Shown piece by piece: positions 12,774-21,542 of a stretch of 24,475 bases of DNA. Below the pieces are notes generated by a model that worked only from the letters and a program-made list of their open reading frames with translations, was not told the DNA's origin and searched no databases. Each line of letters starts with the position of its first letter. Within the stretch, counting starts at the first letter, position 1. The stretch is from IMG/VR virus record IMGVR_UViG_3300047095_000830, positions 1 to 24,475 of that record. The stretch is one strand, 5' to 3'. Position numbers and translations under genes: made by a program. The stretch comes from a virus.

Positions 12774-13088
12774 ATGGGTACAGAGGAAAATCTTAATTGG
12801 GACCAACACGCTCTTAATGAGGAACGTGTCCGTGGTTTGACCACTGATAAACCCTTTCGTGAAATGTTGACCCGTGTAGGTCAAGGAAGCACCCCTGTGA
12901 TGGGTCACAAGACTCAAAGCGGTCATATCCAACTTCGCATCAAAGGTGATGGGGTTGTCCACATGGCTAGTACCCCTTCAGACCATCGTGCAGTAAAAAA
13001 CATGGAAAGTCTTGTTCGCAGAAAGATGTCTGAGATTGGTCACGACTTTCCTAAGAAGAGTGGTGGCAAGGGTAAAGGTAAAAAGTAA
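12774..13088 (+). CDS. HicA-like small protein, 104 aa
   Basis: Residues about 28-85 (FREMLTRVGQ, SGHIQLRIKGDGVVHMAS, TPSDHRAVKNMESLVRR) follow the helix, beta-hairpin, beta, helix order of the HicA/dsRBD-like fold: a glycine-histidine (G50-H51) before the second strand, a short turn with GDG, then TPSDHR and a closing helix. HicA proteins are RNA-binding mRNA interferases; phage relatives with TPSDHR may only bind RNA. No HicB antitoxin gene is adjacent, so a toxin-antitoxin pair is not supported. The C-terminus is a Gly/Lys tail (KKSGGKGKGKK), suitable for nucleic acid contact. Leaderless from TACAAT. Confidence 0.6.
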   Translation: MGTEENLNWDQHALNEERVRGLTTDKPFREMLTRVGQGSTPVMGHKTQSGHIQLRIKGDGVVHMASTPSDHRAVKNMESLVRRKMSEIGHDFPKKSGGKGKGKK

Positions 13089-13094
13089 TTGGGG

Positions 13095-13100
13095 TACAAT
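13095..13100 (+). promoter_or_regulatory. -10 box TACAAT, leaderless start at 13107
   Basis: GGTACAATAGGTAAATG: TACAAT, 6 bp, ATG. It is probably the promoter of the tail-fibre module, since the next genes overlap or follow closely and use SD sites. Confidence 0.7.
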
Positions 13101-13106
13101 AGGTAA

Positions 13107-13820
13107 ATGGTCGCCCGTACAGTAAATTATGTTGCCACTCAAGGCATTCCTCTTAAGCGCATACTTGTAATTAAAAGTAAAAGCAAACACCGTTTGATGG
13201 TTCCAACTGCTGTTAAAGCACAAATTCAATCAACAGCGACATCTAAACGAAAACTTAATGCTGAAATCACAGGGTCTGGGGAAATCCTATTGTCCCTTAC
13301 TGGGGCTGAGACTTCTGAACTACCAATTGGTGACTTGGAGTATGATGTTTTAGCCAAGTTTAATGACACGTACTACAGAGTTAGTGCTGGAGTTATCACA
13401 GTAGAAGCCAATAATACAGTAACAGATGGAAATGAGGCGCAATCAATGGAACTGCGTATGACCCAAAATCAGGATTTCCGTAAAACATTTACGTGGAAAG
13501 ACAGTACTGGAGCACTTCAGGTTGTCTCTAACGCATACCTTCAGGCAGTAGACGCTAACGATGTAAAGACTCTTGACTTGCGTTGGTACTCAACTGCCCC
13601 CAACGAAGAAACAATTATTGCCCTCACTGCTAATAGGCGTGGTTACTTGGCCCCAAAGACTGGGACTACCTTAGAAATGCATATTTCGGATAAAAACCCT
13701 ATTCCTGCAGGTAGCCATACCTTTGACCTGTTTGTTCAAGACAGCGCTGGAGATTGGGACAGAATTGCTTCAGGAACCATTGTTGTAGACGCTTCGGTGG
13801 CAACTAACCCGTATGCCTGA
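13107..13820 (+). CDS. Tail/baseplate protein with BppU-like Ig-type domains
   Basis: A 237-aa protein. The N-terminal part (about 25-105) is beta-rich and ends in LEYDVLAKFNDTYYRVSAGVITV. The C-terminal part (about 110-230) begins with ELRMTQNQDFRKTFTWKDSTG and ends AGSHTFDLFVQDSAGDWDRIASGTIVV, the pattern of the BppU N-terminal/Ig-like domain found in phage baseplate and fibre proteins. It probably links fibres to the baseplate or head surface. It is the first gene of the adsorption module and overlaps the next gene by 8 bp (ATGCCTGA), so the two are translated together. Confidence 0.75.
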   Translation: MVARTVNYVATQGIPLKRILVIKSKSKHRLMVPTAVKAQIQSTATSKRKLNAEITGSGEILLSLTGAETSELPIGDLEYDVLAKFNDTYYRVSAGVITVEANNTVTDGNEAQSMELRMTQNQDFRKTFTWKDSTGALQVVSNAYLQAVDANDVKTLDLRWYSTAPNEETIIALTANRRGYLAPKTGTTLEMHISDKNPIPAGSHTFDLFVQDSAGDWDRIASGTIVVDASVATNPYA

Positions 13821-14241
13821 TTACACCCTTGTACTTAGTCCAGATGACAGCATTGTCTATGTAGACGAATCTGCTCTTGGTAACTTAAGTGTAAACTCTT
13901 CAACCGTTGACATAGTTGTCAGCGACCCTGGTGTTGCTGGCCCACCAAACACCTTAACCATCGGAACGGTCACTACTGGGGAAACTGCTAGTGCCAGCAT
14001 TACTGGTATTTCTCCTAACCAAATTCTCAACCTTGTTTTCCAAAAGGCATCACGCCATGTACATACTCAAGGAACAGCGTCAGCAACATGGACAATAAAC
14101 CACTCTTTAGGTGGTTACCCGTCTGTTTCTGTTGTTGACAGTGCAAAAACGGTTGTATTCGGAGAAGTCACATATACCAGCACCACACAAGTTGTAGTAA
14201 ACTTTTCATCAGCGTTCTCAGGCTATGCCTACCTCACGTAA
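13813..14241 (+). CDS. Small tail-fibre protein with TWTINHSLGxYPSVSVVDS domain
   Basis: A 142-aa all-beta protein. The C-terminal 60 residues (ATWTINHSLGGYPSVSVVDS, then VVFGEVTYTSTTQVVVNFSS and AFSGYAYL) form a domain I recognise from many phage tail fibres and tail collar proteins, usually at fibre tips or junctions. The N-terminal 80 residues are Ser/Thr/Val-rich strands. The ATG overlaps the stop of the preceding gene. It likely trimerises with the other fibre subunits. Confidence 0.78.
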   Translation: MPDYTLVLSPDDSIVYVDESALGNLSVNSSTVDIVVSDPGVAGPPNTLTIGTVTTGETASASITGISPNQILNLVFQKASRHVHTQGTASATWTINHSLGGYPSVSVVDSAKTVVFGEVTYTSTTQVVVNFSSAFSGYAYLT

Positions 14242-14250
14242 GGATTTTTA

Positions 14251-15549
14251 ATGGCTCAAAAATTTCTAACTAATATTGACCTTAATCAGAATCAACTGCT
14301 TAACGCTACCTTTGAAGTAGTTGGCACAGACCCAAGTACGGGCAACTTTGATGGTCGGATGATTTTCAATAGTACTGAAGGTACTATTAAGGTTTACGAC
14401 ATTACTGCCGCCGCATGGCGAAAGATGATTACTGGCGTAAGTTCTGCTGGCCTATACAGCAACGCTTTGACCATTAGCGAATCAAATGGTGCTATCACCA
14501 TTACAGCAAACCTTGCTACATCGGCAAGTGCTGGTTTGATGACCGCTTCAGACTTCTCAAAACTGGCTGATGCAACTTCTGAAGCAACTGCAAACAAATT
14601 GGTTATCCGTGATTCTAACGGTCAGGCTAAGTTTGGAACCCCAACTCACGATGACCATGCAGCAACTAAGGCATATGTAGATGCTGCCCGTTCTGGACTT
14701 GATGTTAAGGCTTCAGTACGTGCCGCAACAACTGCACCAATTAACCTTGCGTCAGACCTTGAAAACGGTGACACTCTTGACACTGACGTAACGCTTGCAA
14801 CAGGTGACCGTGTTCTTGTTAAGAACCAGAGCACTGCATCAGAAAACGGTATCTATATTGTTCAGGCTTCGGGTGCAGCAGTTCGTGCAACTGACTTTGA
14901 TTCTAACGCAGAAGTAACCCCTGGTGCGTTTACCTTCGTTGAAGAAGGTGCTGTTAACGCAGATAGCGGTTGGGTACTCACCACTAACGGAACTATCAAC
15001 GTAGGTGTAACGGGTCTTACATGGGCTTTGTTCTCAGTTGCTGGAACCATCCTTGCTGGTGACGGTCTTACCAAAACTGGAAACGTACTTAACGTAGTTG
15101 GTACTTCTGACCGAATTACGGTTAATGCTGACTCTGTAGATATCGCATCAACCTATGTTGGTCAGTCCAGCATCACTACTTTGGGAACCATCACCACGGG
15201 TGTATGGAACGGTACAGACGTTGCTGTTACAGACGGTGGTACTGGCGCAAGTGATGCGGCAACTGCTCGTACAAACCTTGGTATTAAAACTAGTGCTGGT
15301 GCAGTCACAACATCAACCTCAACACTTGCTCGTATTGCCAAGCAAGGTTGTGCCGCAAGCAGCACAGGCGTATCAACCACCACAGTTACTCACAACTTTA
15401 ATACAACAGATGTAAACGTGCAGATTTACGAAGTATCAACTGGTGCTACGGTAATTGGAGATGTGACCCGTGCTAACGCAGATACTGTGTCAGTTGTTCT
15501 TTACGGAACTATCTCCGCTAACGATTACACCATCGTTGTAGTAGGTTAG
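14251..15549 (+). CDS. Tail-fibre protein with repeat shaft and phage collar-type domain
   Basis: A 432-aa protein. The N-terminus MAQKFLTNIDLNQNQLLNATFEV is a fibre-attachment-type start. About 130-270 holds the domain HAATKAYVDAARSGLDVKASVRAAT, DRVLVKNQSTASENGIYIV and ADSGWVLTTNG, found in many phage tail proteins and repeated in the 1478-aa fibre. About 310-350 has the TTLGTITTGVWNGTDVAVTDGGTGA motif typical of shaft repeats. The C-terminal domain is a beta-sandwich (VTHNFNTTDVNVQIYEVSTG). No lyase or glycosidase motif is visible. The SD AAGGA (TAAGGATTTTTAATG) sits in the 9-bp gap behind the preceding gene. Confidence 0.85.
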   Translation: MAQKFLTNIDLNQNQLLNATFEVVGTDPSTGNFDGRMIFNSTEGTIKVYDITAAAWRKMITGVSSAGLYSNALTISESNGAITITANLATSASAGLMTASDFSKLADATSEATANKLVIRDSNGQAKFGTPTHDDHAATKAYVDAARSGLDVKASVRAATTAPINLASDLENGDTLDTDVTLATGDRVLVKNQSTASENGIYIVQASGAAVRATDFDSNAEVTPGAFTFVEEGAVNADSGWVLTTNGTINVGVTGLTWALFSVAGTILAGDGLTKTGNVLNVVGTSDRITVNADSVDIASTYVGQSSITTLGTITTGVWNGTDVAVTDGGTGASDAATARTNLGIKTSAGAVTTSTSTLARIAKQGCAASSTGVSTTTVTHNFNTTDVNVQIYEVSTGATVIGDVTRANADTVSVVLYGTISANDYTIVVVG

Positions 15550-15559
15550 TACCTAAATA

Positions 15560-15573
15560 GACTCTGAGGAGTC
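15560..15573. repeat. Small hairpin between fibre genes
   Basis: GACTC-TGAG-GAGTC, a perfect 5-bp stem with a 4-nt loop in the 48-bp gap. No U-tract follows, so it is not a terminator. It may affect ribosome access to the following GTG start or stabilise the upstream message. Confidence 0.4.
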
Positions 15574-15597
15574 ATAACATAGAAAGCGATTGAGGTC

Positions 15598-16230
15598 GTG
15601 GCACAGAAATTTACAGTACCTATCACTGTTAAGCAGTTATCATCTGCTGGTTCTGATGCTATAACCGTTTATGTTGACCAAGACACATATTCTCGCTTAA
15701 AAATTGAAGCAGGTGGTCGTCTTGTTTGGGGTGACGGTTCTGCCGTTGGTGATGTAAACCTATACCGTGACTCTGCCAATGTTCTTAAGACAGATGACAC
15801 TTTTAAAACACCAACTCTGTTTGTAGACAGCATTGAAATAGACCCTACGGGTGCAACTACAAATCAAGTTCTTAAATTTGATGGCACTAAGTTTGCCCCA
15901 GGGGTTGCCAGCACCGTTGGTTCTATTGATGACCTATCAGATGTCAGTGCGTTTGCACCAACTGATGGGTATTTTTTAAAATATGTTTCAGCATCATCTT
16001 CATGGGTTCCATCAGCAATTCCGACAATTAATTCACTTGATGATGTTGGTAATGTGTCAGTACCTTCCCCAACTACTGGGCAGATACTGGTCTATAATGG
16101 GACCAACTGGGTTAATCAAGACAACAGCGCTAGTTTACTAGATATTGATGGCGGAACAAGTTTTGAAGATATTTTTGAAGCAGAACTTACTAACATGATT
16201 GAGGCAGTTTATGACGGAGGAGTATTCTAG
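15598..16230 (+). CDS. Tail-fibre/adaptor protein, 210 aa
   Basis: Starts with GTG, giving MAQKFTVPITVKQL, the same MAQKF opening as the previous fibre gene. About 50-110 is a beta repeat (AGGRLVWGDGSAVGDVNLYRD and LKFDGTKFAPGVAS). About 115-180 has the paired modules LSDVSAFAPTDGYFLKYVSA and LDDVGNVSVPSPTTGQILVYN, which reappear near the C-terminus of the next, much longer fibre. It ends in a helix (SFEDIFEAELTNMIEAVYDGG) that could be a trimerisation or docking segment. A GAGG lies just before the GTG. The stop overlaps the next start by one base (TAGTG). Confidence 0.78.
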   Translation: MAQKFTVPITVKQLSSAGSDAITVYVDQDTYSRLKIEAGGRLVWGDGSAVGDVNLYRDSANVLKTDDTFKTPTLFVDSIEIDPTGATTNQVLKFDGTKFAPGVASTVGSIDDLSDVSAFAPTDGYFLKYVSASSSWVPSAIPTINSLDDVGNVSVPSPTTGQILVYNGTNWVNQDNSASLLDIDGGTSFEDIFEAELTNMIEAVYDGGVF

Positions 16231-19200
16231 TGAGCGTTAAAATTCAATTAAAGCGTTCTACTGCTGCTGCATGGACTGCTGCCAACCCAACACTCTCTTC
16301 AGGAGAAATTGGGTACGAAACAGATACTGCCAAGTTTAAGATTGGTAATGGTTCTACGGCATGGACAAGTCTTGGCTATTCAAACGCTAACCTTGGTAGT
16401 GCCTCTCTTGATGCCCTTTCGGATGTCACAATTACCAGCGCAGCCAATGGTGATTTCCTTCGTTGGAATGGAACTTCATGGATTAACGATGCCGTAAATC
16501 TTTCAACCGACACGGTTGGTTCATACGTTGAGTCACTTGTTGCTGGAACTGGTCTGACCATTACAAACAATTCAGGTGAAGGTTCCACCCCAACAGTAGC
16601 GATTGGTCAGGATGTATCAGCATCTACCTCTCCAACATTTGCTGGTTTGAACCTAAACGGAAGCATTGTTTTTGAAGGTGCAACCGCTAACGAGTTTGAA
16701 ACTACTCTTTCTGTAACCGACCCAACTGCAGACAGAACTATTACTCTGCCTGATGCAACGACAACCCTTGTCGGCACGGATACGACTCAAACGCTTTCTA
16801 ATAAAACTCTTACCACTCCAACCATTAATGGACCAGAAATTACGGCTACTGGTGGAACTCCAAGAATTCATGGTATTTATCTTCCAGAACCACACTTCAT
16901 TACATTTGAAGGCGCAACAACAAACGAGTTTGAAACAGTACTTACTGTTGTAGACCCAACTGCCGATAGAACCGTAAGTCTTCCTGATGCGAGCGGAACT
17001 CTTGCCATAAGTGGAACAATTGCTCTTGGGACTGACACAACTGGAAACTACATGTCAGACCTTACGCAGGGTACTGGTGTAACAATCACACACACCCCAA
17101 GCGAAGGTTCAAATGCAACCATCGCAATCGGTCAAGCGGTAGGTACATCTGCCTCTGTAACTTTTGCTCAAGTATCACTTACTAACAGCCCAGTTTCATC
17201 AAACCATGCTGTAACAAAACAGTATGTTGATGCTATTGCCGCAGGTATCAACTGGCATTTGTCTGTAAAACTTGCAACAGCAACAATTTTGCCTAATCTA
17301 CCAGATTACGACAACGGAACAGATGGTGTTGGGGCAACACTCACCGCTACTCAAAATGGTCGTTTGTCTATTGATGGTGTGAATGCAACAACAAATGACA
17401 GAGTTCTGATTAAGAATCAGGCTGACGCAAAACAAAACGGTATCTACCTTGTTTCAGACCAGGGTTCTGCTAGTGCTGTGTACATTCTTACAAGAGCAAT
17501 AGACTTTGATGGTTTTGAAGACAATGTTGTTCGTGGAGATGCTTGTTACATTGGTTCAGGTTCTGTGAACGGTAACCAAGGATTTCTTGTTAGTTCAACT
17601 GGTACAGGTAATGGAACAGAACAACACCATGAAATTGGTACTGATGATATCGTTTTTACTCAATTTACAGGTACAGCAAACATTATTGCTGGTACGGGCA
17701 TTACAAAAACTGGAAACACTCTGTCCATTGGACAAGACGTAGCAACCAGTGCTTCTGTTACTTTTGCTAGGGTTTACGGAGAGTTTACAGGTAATGCTGA
17801 TACAGCCACAACACTTGCTACCCCAAGAAACATTCAGTTAACTGGGGCAGTAACTGGAACAGTGCCTTTTAATGGAAGTTCCAACGTAGAAATTCTTTCA
17901 ACTATGAATTCAACATTGGGTTCATTAACAGACGTATCTGCGTCTGCTCCTGGTGAAAATGCCTTCCTTAAATGGGTAAACACTGGTTGGGAACCTGAAG
18001 TTATTAATCTAGGAACCGACACCACTGGTAACTACATGGTAGACCTAACCCAAGGAACTGGTGTAACCATTACACATACTCCTGGTGAGGGTTCTAACGC
18101 CACAATTGCAATTGGGCAAGATGTAGGTACTAGCGCAAGCGTAACATTTGGTCAGGTAACAGCACCACTTATTGGGAACGCCTCAACTGCAACGACATTA
18201 CAGACTTCTCGTAATATTGCTGGACAAGCATTTAACGGTTCTGCTGATATATCTATTGCCCCAACTGACCTTACTGGTGTAACCGCTACTGCCACAGAAC
18301 TTAACTATGTGGATGGCGTAACTTCGGCTATTCAAACCCAGTTAGATAATAAAGCAAGTGCTACTGCATCCCCAGTAATCACACTTGGTGGTGACCTTAG
18401 TGGTTCAGCAACATTTACCAATCTTGGGAATGCAACTCTCACAGCAACAATTGAACCAAACTCTGTAGCGCTTGGCACAGACACGACTGGCAACTACGTA
18501 AATGACGTAACTGCTGGTACTGGTGTCACGGTAACACACACTCCTGGTGAAGGCTCAAGTCCAACCATCGCCATTGGGCAGGCTGTTGGGACAAGCGCAT
18601 CGGTAACTTTTGCTGCTGTTACTGCTCCAGTAATTGGTAACGCATCTACTGCAACAGTCTTACAGACAGCAAGAAATATCGCTGGTCAATCATTTGATGG
18701 TTCTACAAATATTTCTATCGCTCCAACGGATTTAACTGGTGTTACTTCAACAGCCGCAGAACTAAATATTCTTGATGGGGCTACGCTTTCAACAACTGAA
18801 CTTAACTACGTTGATGGGGTTACGTCTGCTATCCAAACACAGATTGATTCTAAGGCCCCAAGCGCCTCGCCTACTTTTACTGGAGTTGTAACACTCCCAG
18901 ACAACACAGTGGCTCTTGGAACAAAGACTACTGGTGACTATGTTGCATCGCTTGTTGCTGGAACGGGTCTTACCATTACCAACAACTCTGGTGAGGGTAC
19001 AACTCCAACAATTGCAATTGGTCAATCAGTTGCTACATCTGCTTCACCAACATTTGGCTCGTTGTCAACAACTGGTGCTATGTATGTAGGTACTGACTTG
19101 CATGTTGGTGGTGTCTACTACACAACAACAGAGACAAACCTTGCAATTGAAGACTCATTTATCTACTTGAATGATGGAAACACCATTTCAAACCCAGACC

Positions 19201-20666
19201 TCGGTATTGCTGGAAACTACAACGATGGGACTTACAGGCATGCTGGAGTATTCCGTGATGCTACTGACGGTAAGTGGAAGTTCTTTGATTCTTATCAACC
19301 AGAACCAACTGACCCAATCAATACTGCTCATGCAAGTTACTCAGCCGCACCTCTTGTTGTAAAGACCCTTGAAAGCACAATTGCAACTGGCACTGCTCCA
19401 ATGTCTGTTTCATCGTCTACGGTTGTTACAAACCTTAACGCTGACCTTCTTGATGGGCAAGAGGGTTCGTATTACCTGAATACGTCATCAACACTGGATA
19501 ACATTTCGGATGTCAGTGCTTCAGCACCCGTAGATAATAGTCCTCTTGTTTGGTCTTCATCTGCATCCGCATGGGTTGCAAACAGTCAAGGATTGACTTT
19601 AGGTGTACCTGGCACTACCGACTACCTAACAATAAGCGCTACATCTGGTATTTCCATGTCCTCCGCAGTGGAGGGTACATTGGATATAACAGTGGACCAA
19701 ATTCTTGGGGCAAACGCCTTGGATGGTCCTTATTATTCATTAAATGCTAATAGTATTAATTTCAGCAATGGTACAGATGTATTTCAAATAGACCCATATT
19801 GGGGTACTAGTGGTCAGGTTCTGGCATTTACTCCTGCTGGTGGTGCTGGTGGAACATGGGGTCCAACAACTCCTACCCTTGACTTTTTATCCGATGTTTC
19901 TGCATCAGCACCATCAAATGGAGAATTCCTCAAGTATGTATCTGCATCTTCCGCATGGGTTCCAGCATCAGTTCCAATCATCAATGCTCTTGATGACATT
20001 GGCAATGTTTCTGCTTCAGCCCCTACTTCAGGTGATTTCCTTAAATGGAACGGCTCTGCTTGGGTTAACGCAAGTGGTGTTGTAACTACTAGTGATAGTG
20101 GGACTGTCACAAGCACAATGATTGCCGATGCAACCATTGTCAATGATGACATCAGCGCATCTGCTGGAATTGCACTCAGCAAATTGGCAACAAGTACTGC
20201 TGGAAACATCATTGTTTACAACTCATCTGGAGTCCCTACTTCCGTTACTGAAACTGGAGATGTAACTATCTCGGATACTGGCGTAACCGCAATTGCTTCT
20301 GGTGTGATTGTGAACACTGACATTAGTGCATCTGCTGCAATTGAACTTGGTAAGTTGGCTGACGTTTCAACAAACGCCCAAACTGCTTCTTACACACTCG
20401 TGTTGGCTGACAAAAACAAGGTTGTGGAGATGGGTGTCGGCTCTGCTAACACCCTTACGGTTCCCTTGAACTCATCAGTGGCATTCCCAGTTGGTTCGCA
20501 GATTAACATTCTTCAGACTGGTTCTGGACAAACCACAATCGTGGCTACGGGTGGAGTGACCATCAACGCCACACCAGGACTCAAGATGCGAGCACAGTGG
20601 TCATATGCTACGCTCATCAAGAGAGCAGAAAACACTTGGGTGCTCGTTGGAGACATTTCGGCATAA
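16230..20666 (+). CDS. Large repetitive tail fibre, Mtd-type N-terminus (1478 aa)
   Basis: The longest gene in the window, a receptor-binding fibre candidate. Residues 4-50 (IQLKRSTAAAWTAANPTLSS, GEIGYETDTAKFKIGNGSTAW) match the major tropism determinant N-terminal domain, which docks fibres. Five copies of a 45- to 50-residue module (TDTTGNYxxxLTxGTGVTIT...GEGSxxTIAIGQxVxTSASxTF) lie at about 92-137, 267-314, 595-641, 749-795 and 897-943. Other pairs of repeats occur (FEGATxNEFET; GNASTAT...SIAPTDLTGVT). About 330-460 carries the YVDA...DRVLIKNQADAKQNGIYLV domain. The C-terminus (YTLVLADKNKVVEMG, QINILQTGSGQTTIVATGG, LIKRAENTWVLVGDISA) is a common fibre-end domain. It starts with GTG behind a GGAGGAG SD. 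No catalytic motif is seen. Confidence 0.92.
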   Translation: MSVKIQLKRSTAAAWTAANPTLSSGEIGYETDTAKFKIGNGSTAWTSLGYSNANLGSASLDALSDVTITSAANGDFLRWNGTSWINDAVNLSTDTVGSYVESLVAGTGLTITNNSGEGSTPTVAIGQDVSASTSPTFAGLNLNGSIVFEGATANEFETTLSVTDPTADRTITLPDATTTLVGTDTTQTLSNKTLTTPTINGPEITATGGTPRIHGIYLPEPHFITFEGATTNEFETVLTVVDPTADRTVSLPDASGTLAISGTIALGTDTTGNYMSDLTQGTGVTITHTPSEGSNATIAIGQAVGTSASVTFAQVSLTNSPVSSNHAVTKQYVDAIAAGINWHLSVKLATATILPNLPDYDNGTDGVGATLTATQNGRLSIDGVNATTNDRVLIKNQADAKQNGIYLVSDQGSASAVYILTRAIDFDGFEDNVVRGDACYIGSGSVNGNQGFLVSSTGTGNGTEQHHEIGTDDIVFTQFTGTANIIAGTGITKTGNTLSIGQDVATSASVTFARVYGEFTGNADTATTLATPRNIQLTGAVTGTVPFNGSSNVEILSTMNSTLGSLTDVSASAPGENAFLKWVNTGWEPEVINLGTDTTGNYMVDLTQGTGVTITHTPGEGSNATIAIGQDVGTSASVTFGQVTAPLIGNASTATTLQTSRNIAGQAFNGSADISIAPTDLTGVTATATELNYVDGVTSAIQTQLDNKASATASPVITLGGDLSGSATFTNLGNATLTATIEPNSVALGTDTTGNYVNDVTAGTGVTVTHTPGEGSSPTIAIGQAVGTSASVTFAAVTAPVIGNASTATVLQTARNIAGQSFDGSTNISIAPTDLTGVTSTAAELNILDGATLSTTELNYVDGVTSAIQTQIDSKAPSASPTFTGVVTLPDNTVALGTKTTGDYVASLVAGTGLTITNNSGEGTTPTIAIGQSVATSASPTFGSLSTTGAMYVGTDLHVGGVYYTTTETNLAIEDSFIYLNDGNTISNPDLGIAGNYNDGTYRHAGVFRDATDGKWKFFDSYQPEPTDPINTAHASYSAAPLVVKTLESTIATGTAPMSVSSSTVVTNLNADLLDGQEGSYYLNTSSTLDNISDVSASAPVDNSPLVWSSSASAWVANSQGLTLGVPGTTDYLTISATSGISMSSAVEGTLDITVDQILGANALDGPYYSLNANSINFSNGTDVFQIDPYWGTSGQVLAFTPAGGAGGTWGPTTPTLDFLSDVSASAPSNGEFLKYVSASSAWVPASVPIINALDDIGNVSASAPTSGDFLKWNGSAWVNASGVVTTSDSGTVTSTMIADATIVNDDISASAGIALSKLATSTAGNIIVYNSSGVPTSVTETGDVTISDTGVTAIASGVIVNTDISASAAIELGKLADVSTNAQTASYTLVLADKNKVVEMGVGSANTLTVPLNSSVAFPVGSQINILQTGSGQTTIVATGGVTINATPGLKMRAQWSYATLIKRAENTWVLVGDISA
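16503..19057 (+). repeat. Five diverged coding repeats in the large fibre
   Basis: Approximate copies: 16503-16640, 17028-17170, 18012-18150, 18474-18613 and 18918-19057. They are far more alike in protein than in DNA. For example, the GTDTTGNYM start is GGGACTGACACAACTGGAAAC in one copy and GGAACCGACACCACTGGTAAC in the next. Larger second-tier repeats at about 18175-18360 and 18637-18855 encode the ASTAT...LNYVDGVTSAIQTQ module. Confidence 0.8.
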
Positions 20667-20669
20667 TTT

Positions 20670-21512
20670 ATGGCAACAAAGGATTCAGGCGGCAAAATTC
20701 CAGGAGTACCAACGATTGGTACACCAACACTGGTATCAGGTACTGCGGCTAACGTAGTTTTTACTGCCCCGACTTATGTTGGTAAGGGGACTATTTCCTA
20801 CAGAGCCACATCTAGTTCTGGTCAAAGTGCAACAGGAAGTTCTAGCCCTATTCAAGTTACTGGACTAACAGCAGGAAGTACTGTTACTTTTACTGTTACA
20901 GCCATTTCTTCAAATGGTGTTGAATCTGTCGCATCTTCGTCAAGTCCATCGTTGGTAATGGGTGTTGCCCCGTCAGCCCCAACTAGCCCCAGCGCTTCTG
21001 GTGGTAACGCTGAAGCAACAGTAACTTTTACACAAGGGGCTACTGGTACTGCTGCTGCTGGTGATGTTACTTACAGAGTAGTATCAAACCCTGGTGGGTT
21101 ACAAGCAACTGGTGTAAACGTCACTTCACGCACGGTTACAGGATTAACAAACGGAACTGCTTACACATTCACTGTAAGAGCAGAGAGTGTTTACGGAAAC
21201 AGTGCGTACTCAGCAGCATCTAACTCCGTTACCCCTGTTGCCCCTCCTTATTTTCCTCCAAACTTTTGCCCTCCGTGTGCTCCGCCACCGTATCCTGGTA
21301 ACTGCTCATACGTTGGTATTAGTTGTGACGGTCAAGTTTCCTACCAGTACTATGATTGCGGTGGATGTCAAACATGCGCTGGAACTGGTGGGTATAATGG
21401 AGCGTATAGAGATGGGCAATGTGGTTATGTAGCGCCACCATCTTTTGGTCCTTCATTTCCACCACCATTTGGTCCATCGTTTGGCCCATCGTTTGCACCT
21501 GCATTTAAATAA
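20670..21512 (+). CDS. Fibronectin type III protein with Cys/Pro-rich tail
   Basis: A 280-aa protein. Two FN3-like beta-sandwich domains lie at about 15-95 (TFTVTAISSNGVESVASSSS near its end) and 100-190 (PSAPTSPSASGGNAEATVTF, then TAYTFTVRAESVYGNSAYS). From about 190 the chain changes: a proline-rich spacer, eight cysteines (CPPC, NC, SC, DCGGCQTC, QC), then PSFGPSFPPPFGPSFGPSF repeats. FN3 domains in phage tails are thought to bind carbohydrate loosely. The Cys-rich tail could form disulfides outside the cell or hold metal. The start follows the fibre stop by 3 bp without a clear SD, so coupling is likely. Confidence 0.85.
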   Translation: MATKDSGGKIPGVPTIGTPTLVSGTAANVVFTAPTYVGKGTISYRATSSSGQSATGSSSPIQVTGLTAGSTVTFTVTAISSNGVESVASSSSPSLVMGVAPSAPTSPSASGGNAEATVTFTQGATGTAAAGDVTYRVVSNPGGLQATGVNVTSRTVTGLTNGTAYTFTVRAESVYGNSAYSAASNSVTPVAPPYFPPNFCPPCAPPPYPGNCSYVGISCDGQVSYQYYDCGGCQTCAGTGGYNGAYRDGQCGYVAPPSFGPSFPPPFGPSFGPSFAPAFK

Positions 21513-21542
21513 CAAAAAAAGTAAAAATAAAAGGATAACAAG

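Noticed and set aside
12774-13088. HicAB toxin-antitoxin module
   Set aside because: No HicB-like antitoxin frame lies on either side.
16230-16380. Diversity-generating retroelement suggested by the Mtd-type N-terminus
   Set aside because: No reverse transcriptase, template repeat or adenine-biased variable repeat is visible; the Mtd-like N-terminal domain is common in fibres without such elements.
16503-19057. CRISPR-like repeats
   Set aside because: The repeats are in frame, protein-coding, diverged in DNA and unequally spaced.
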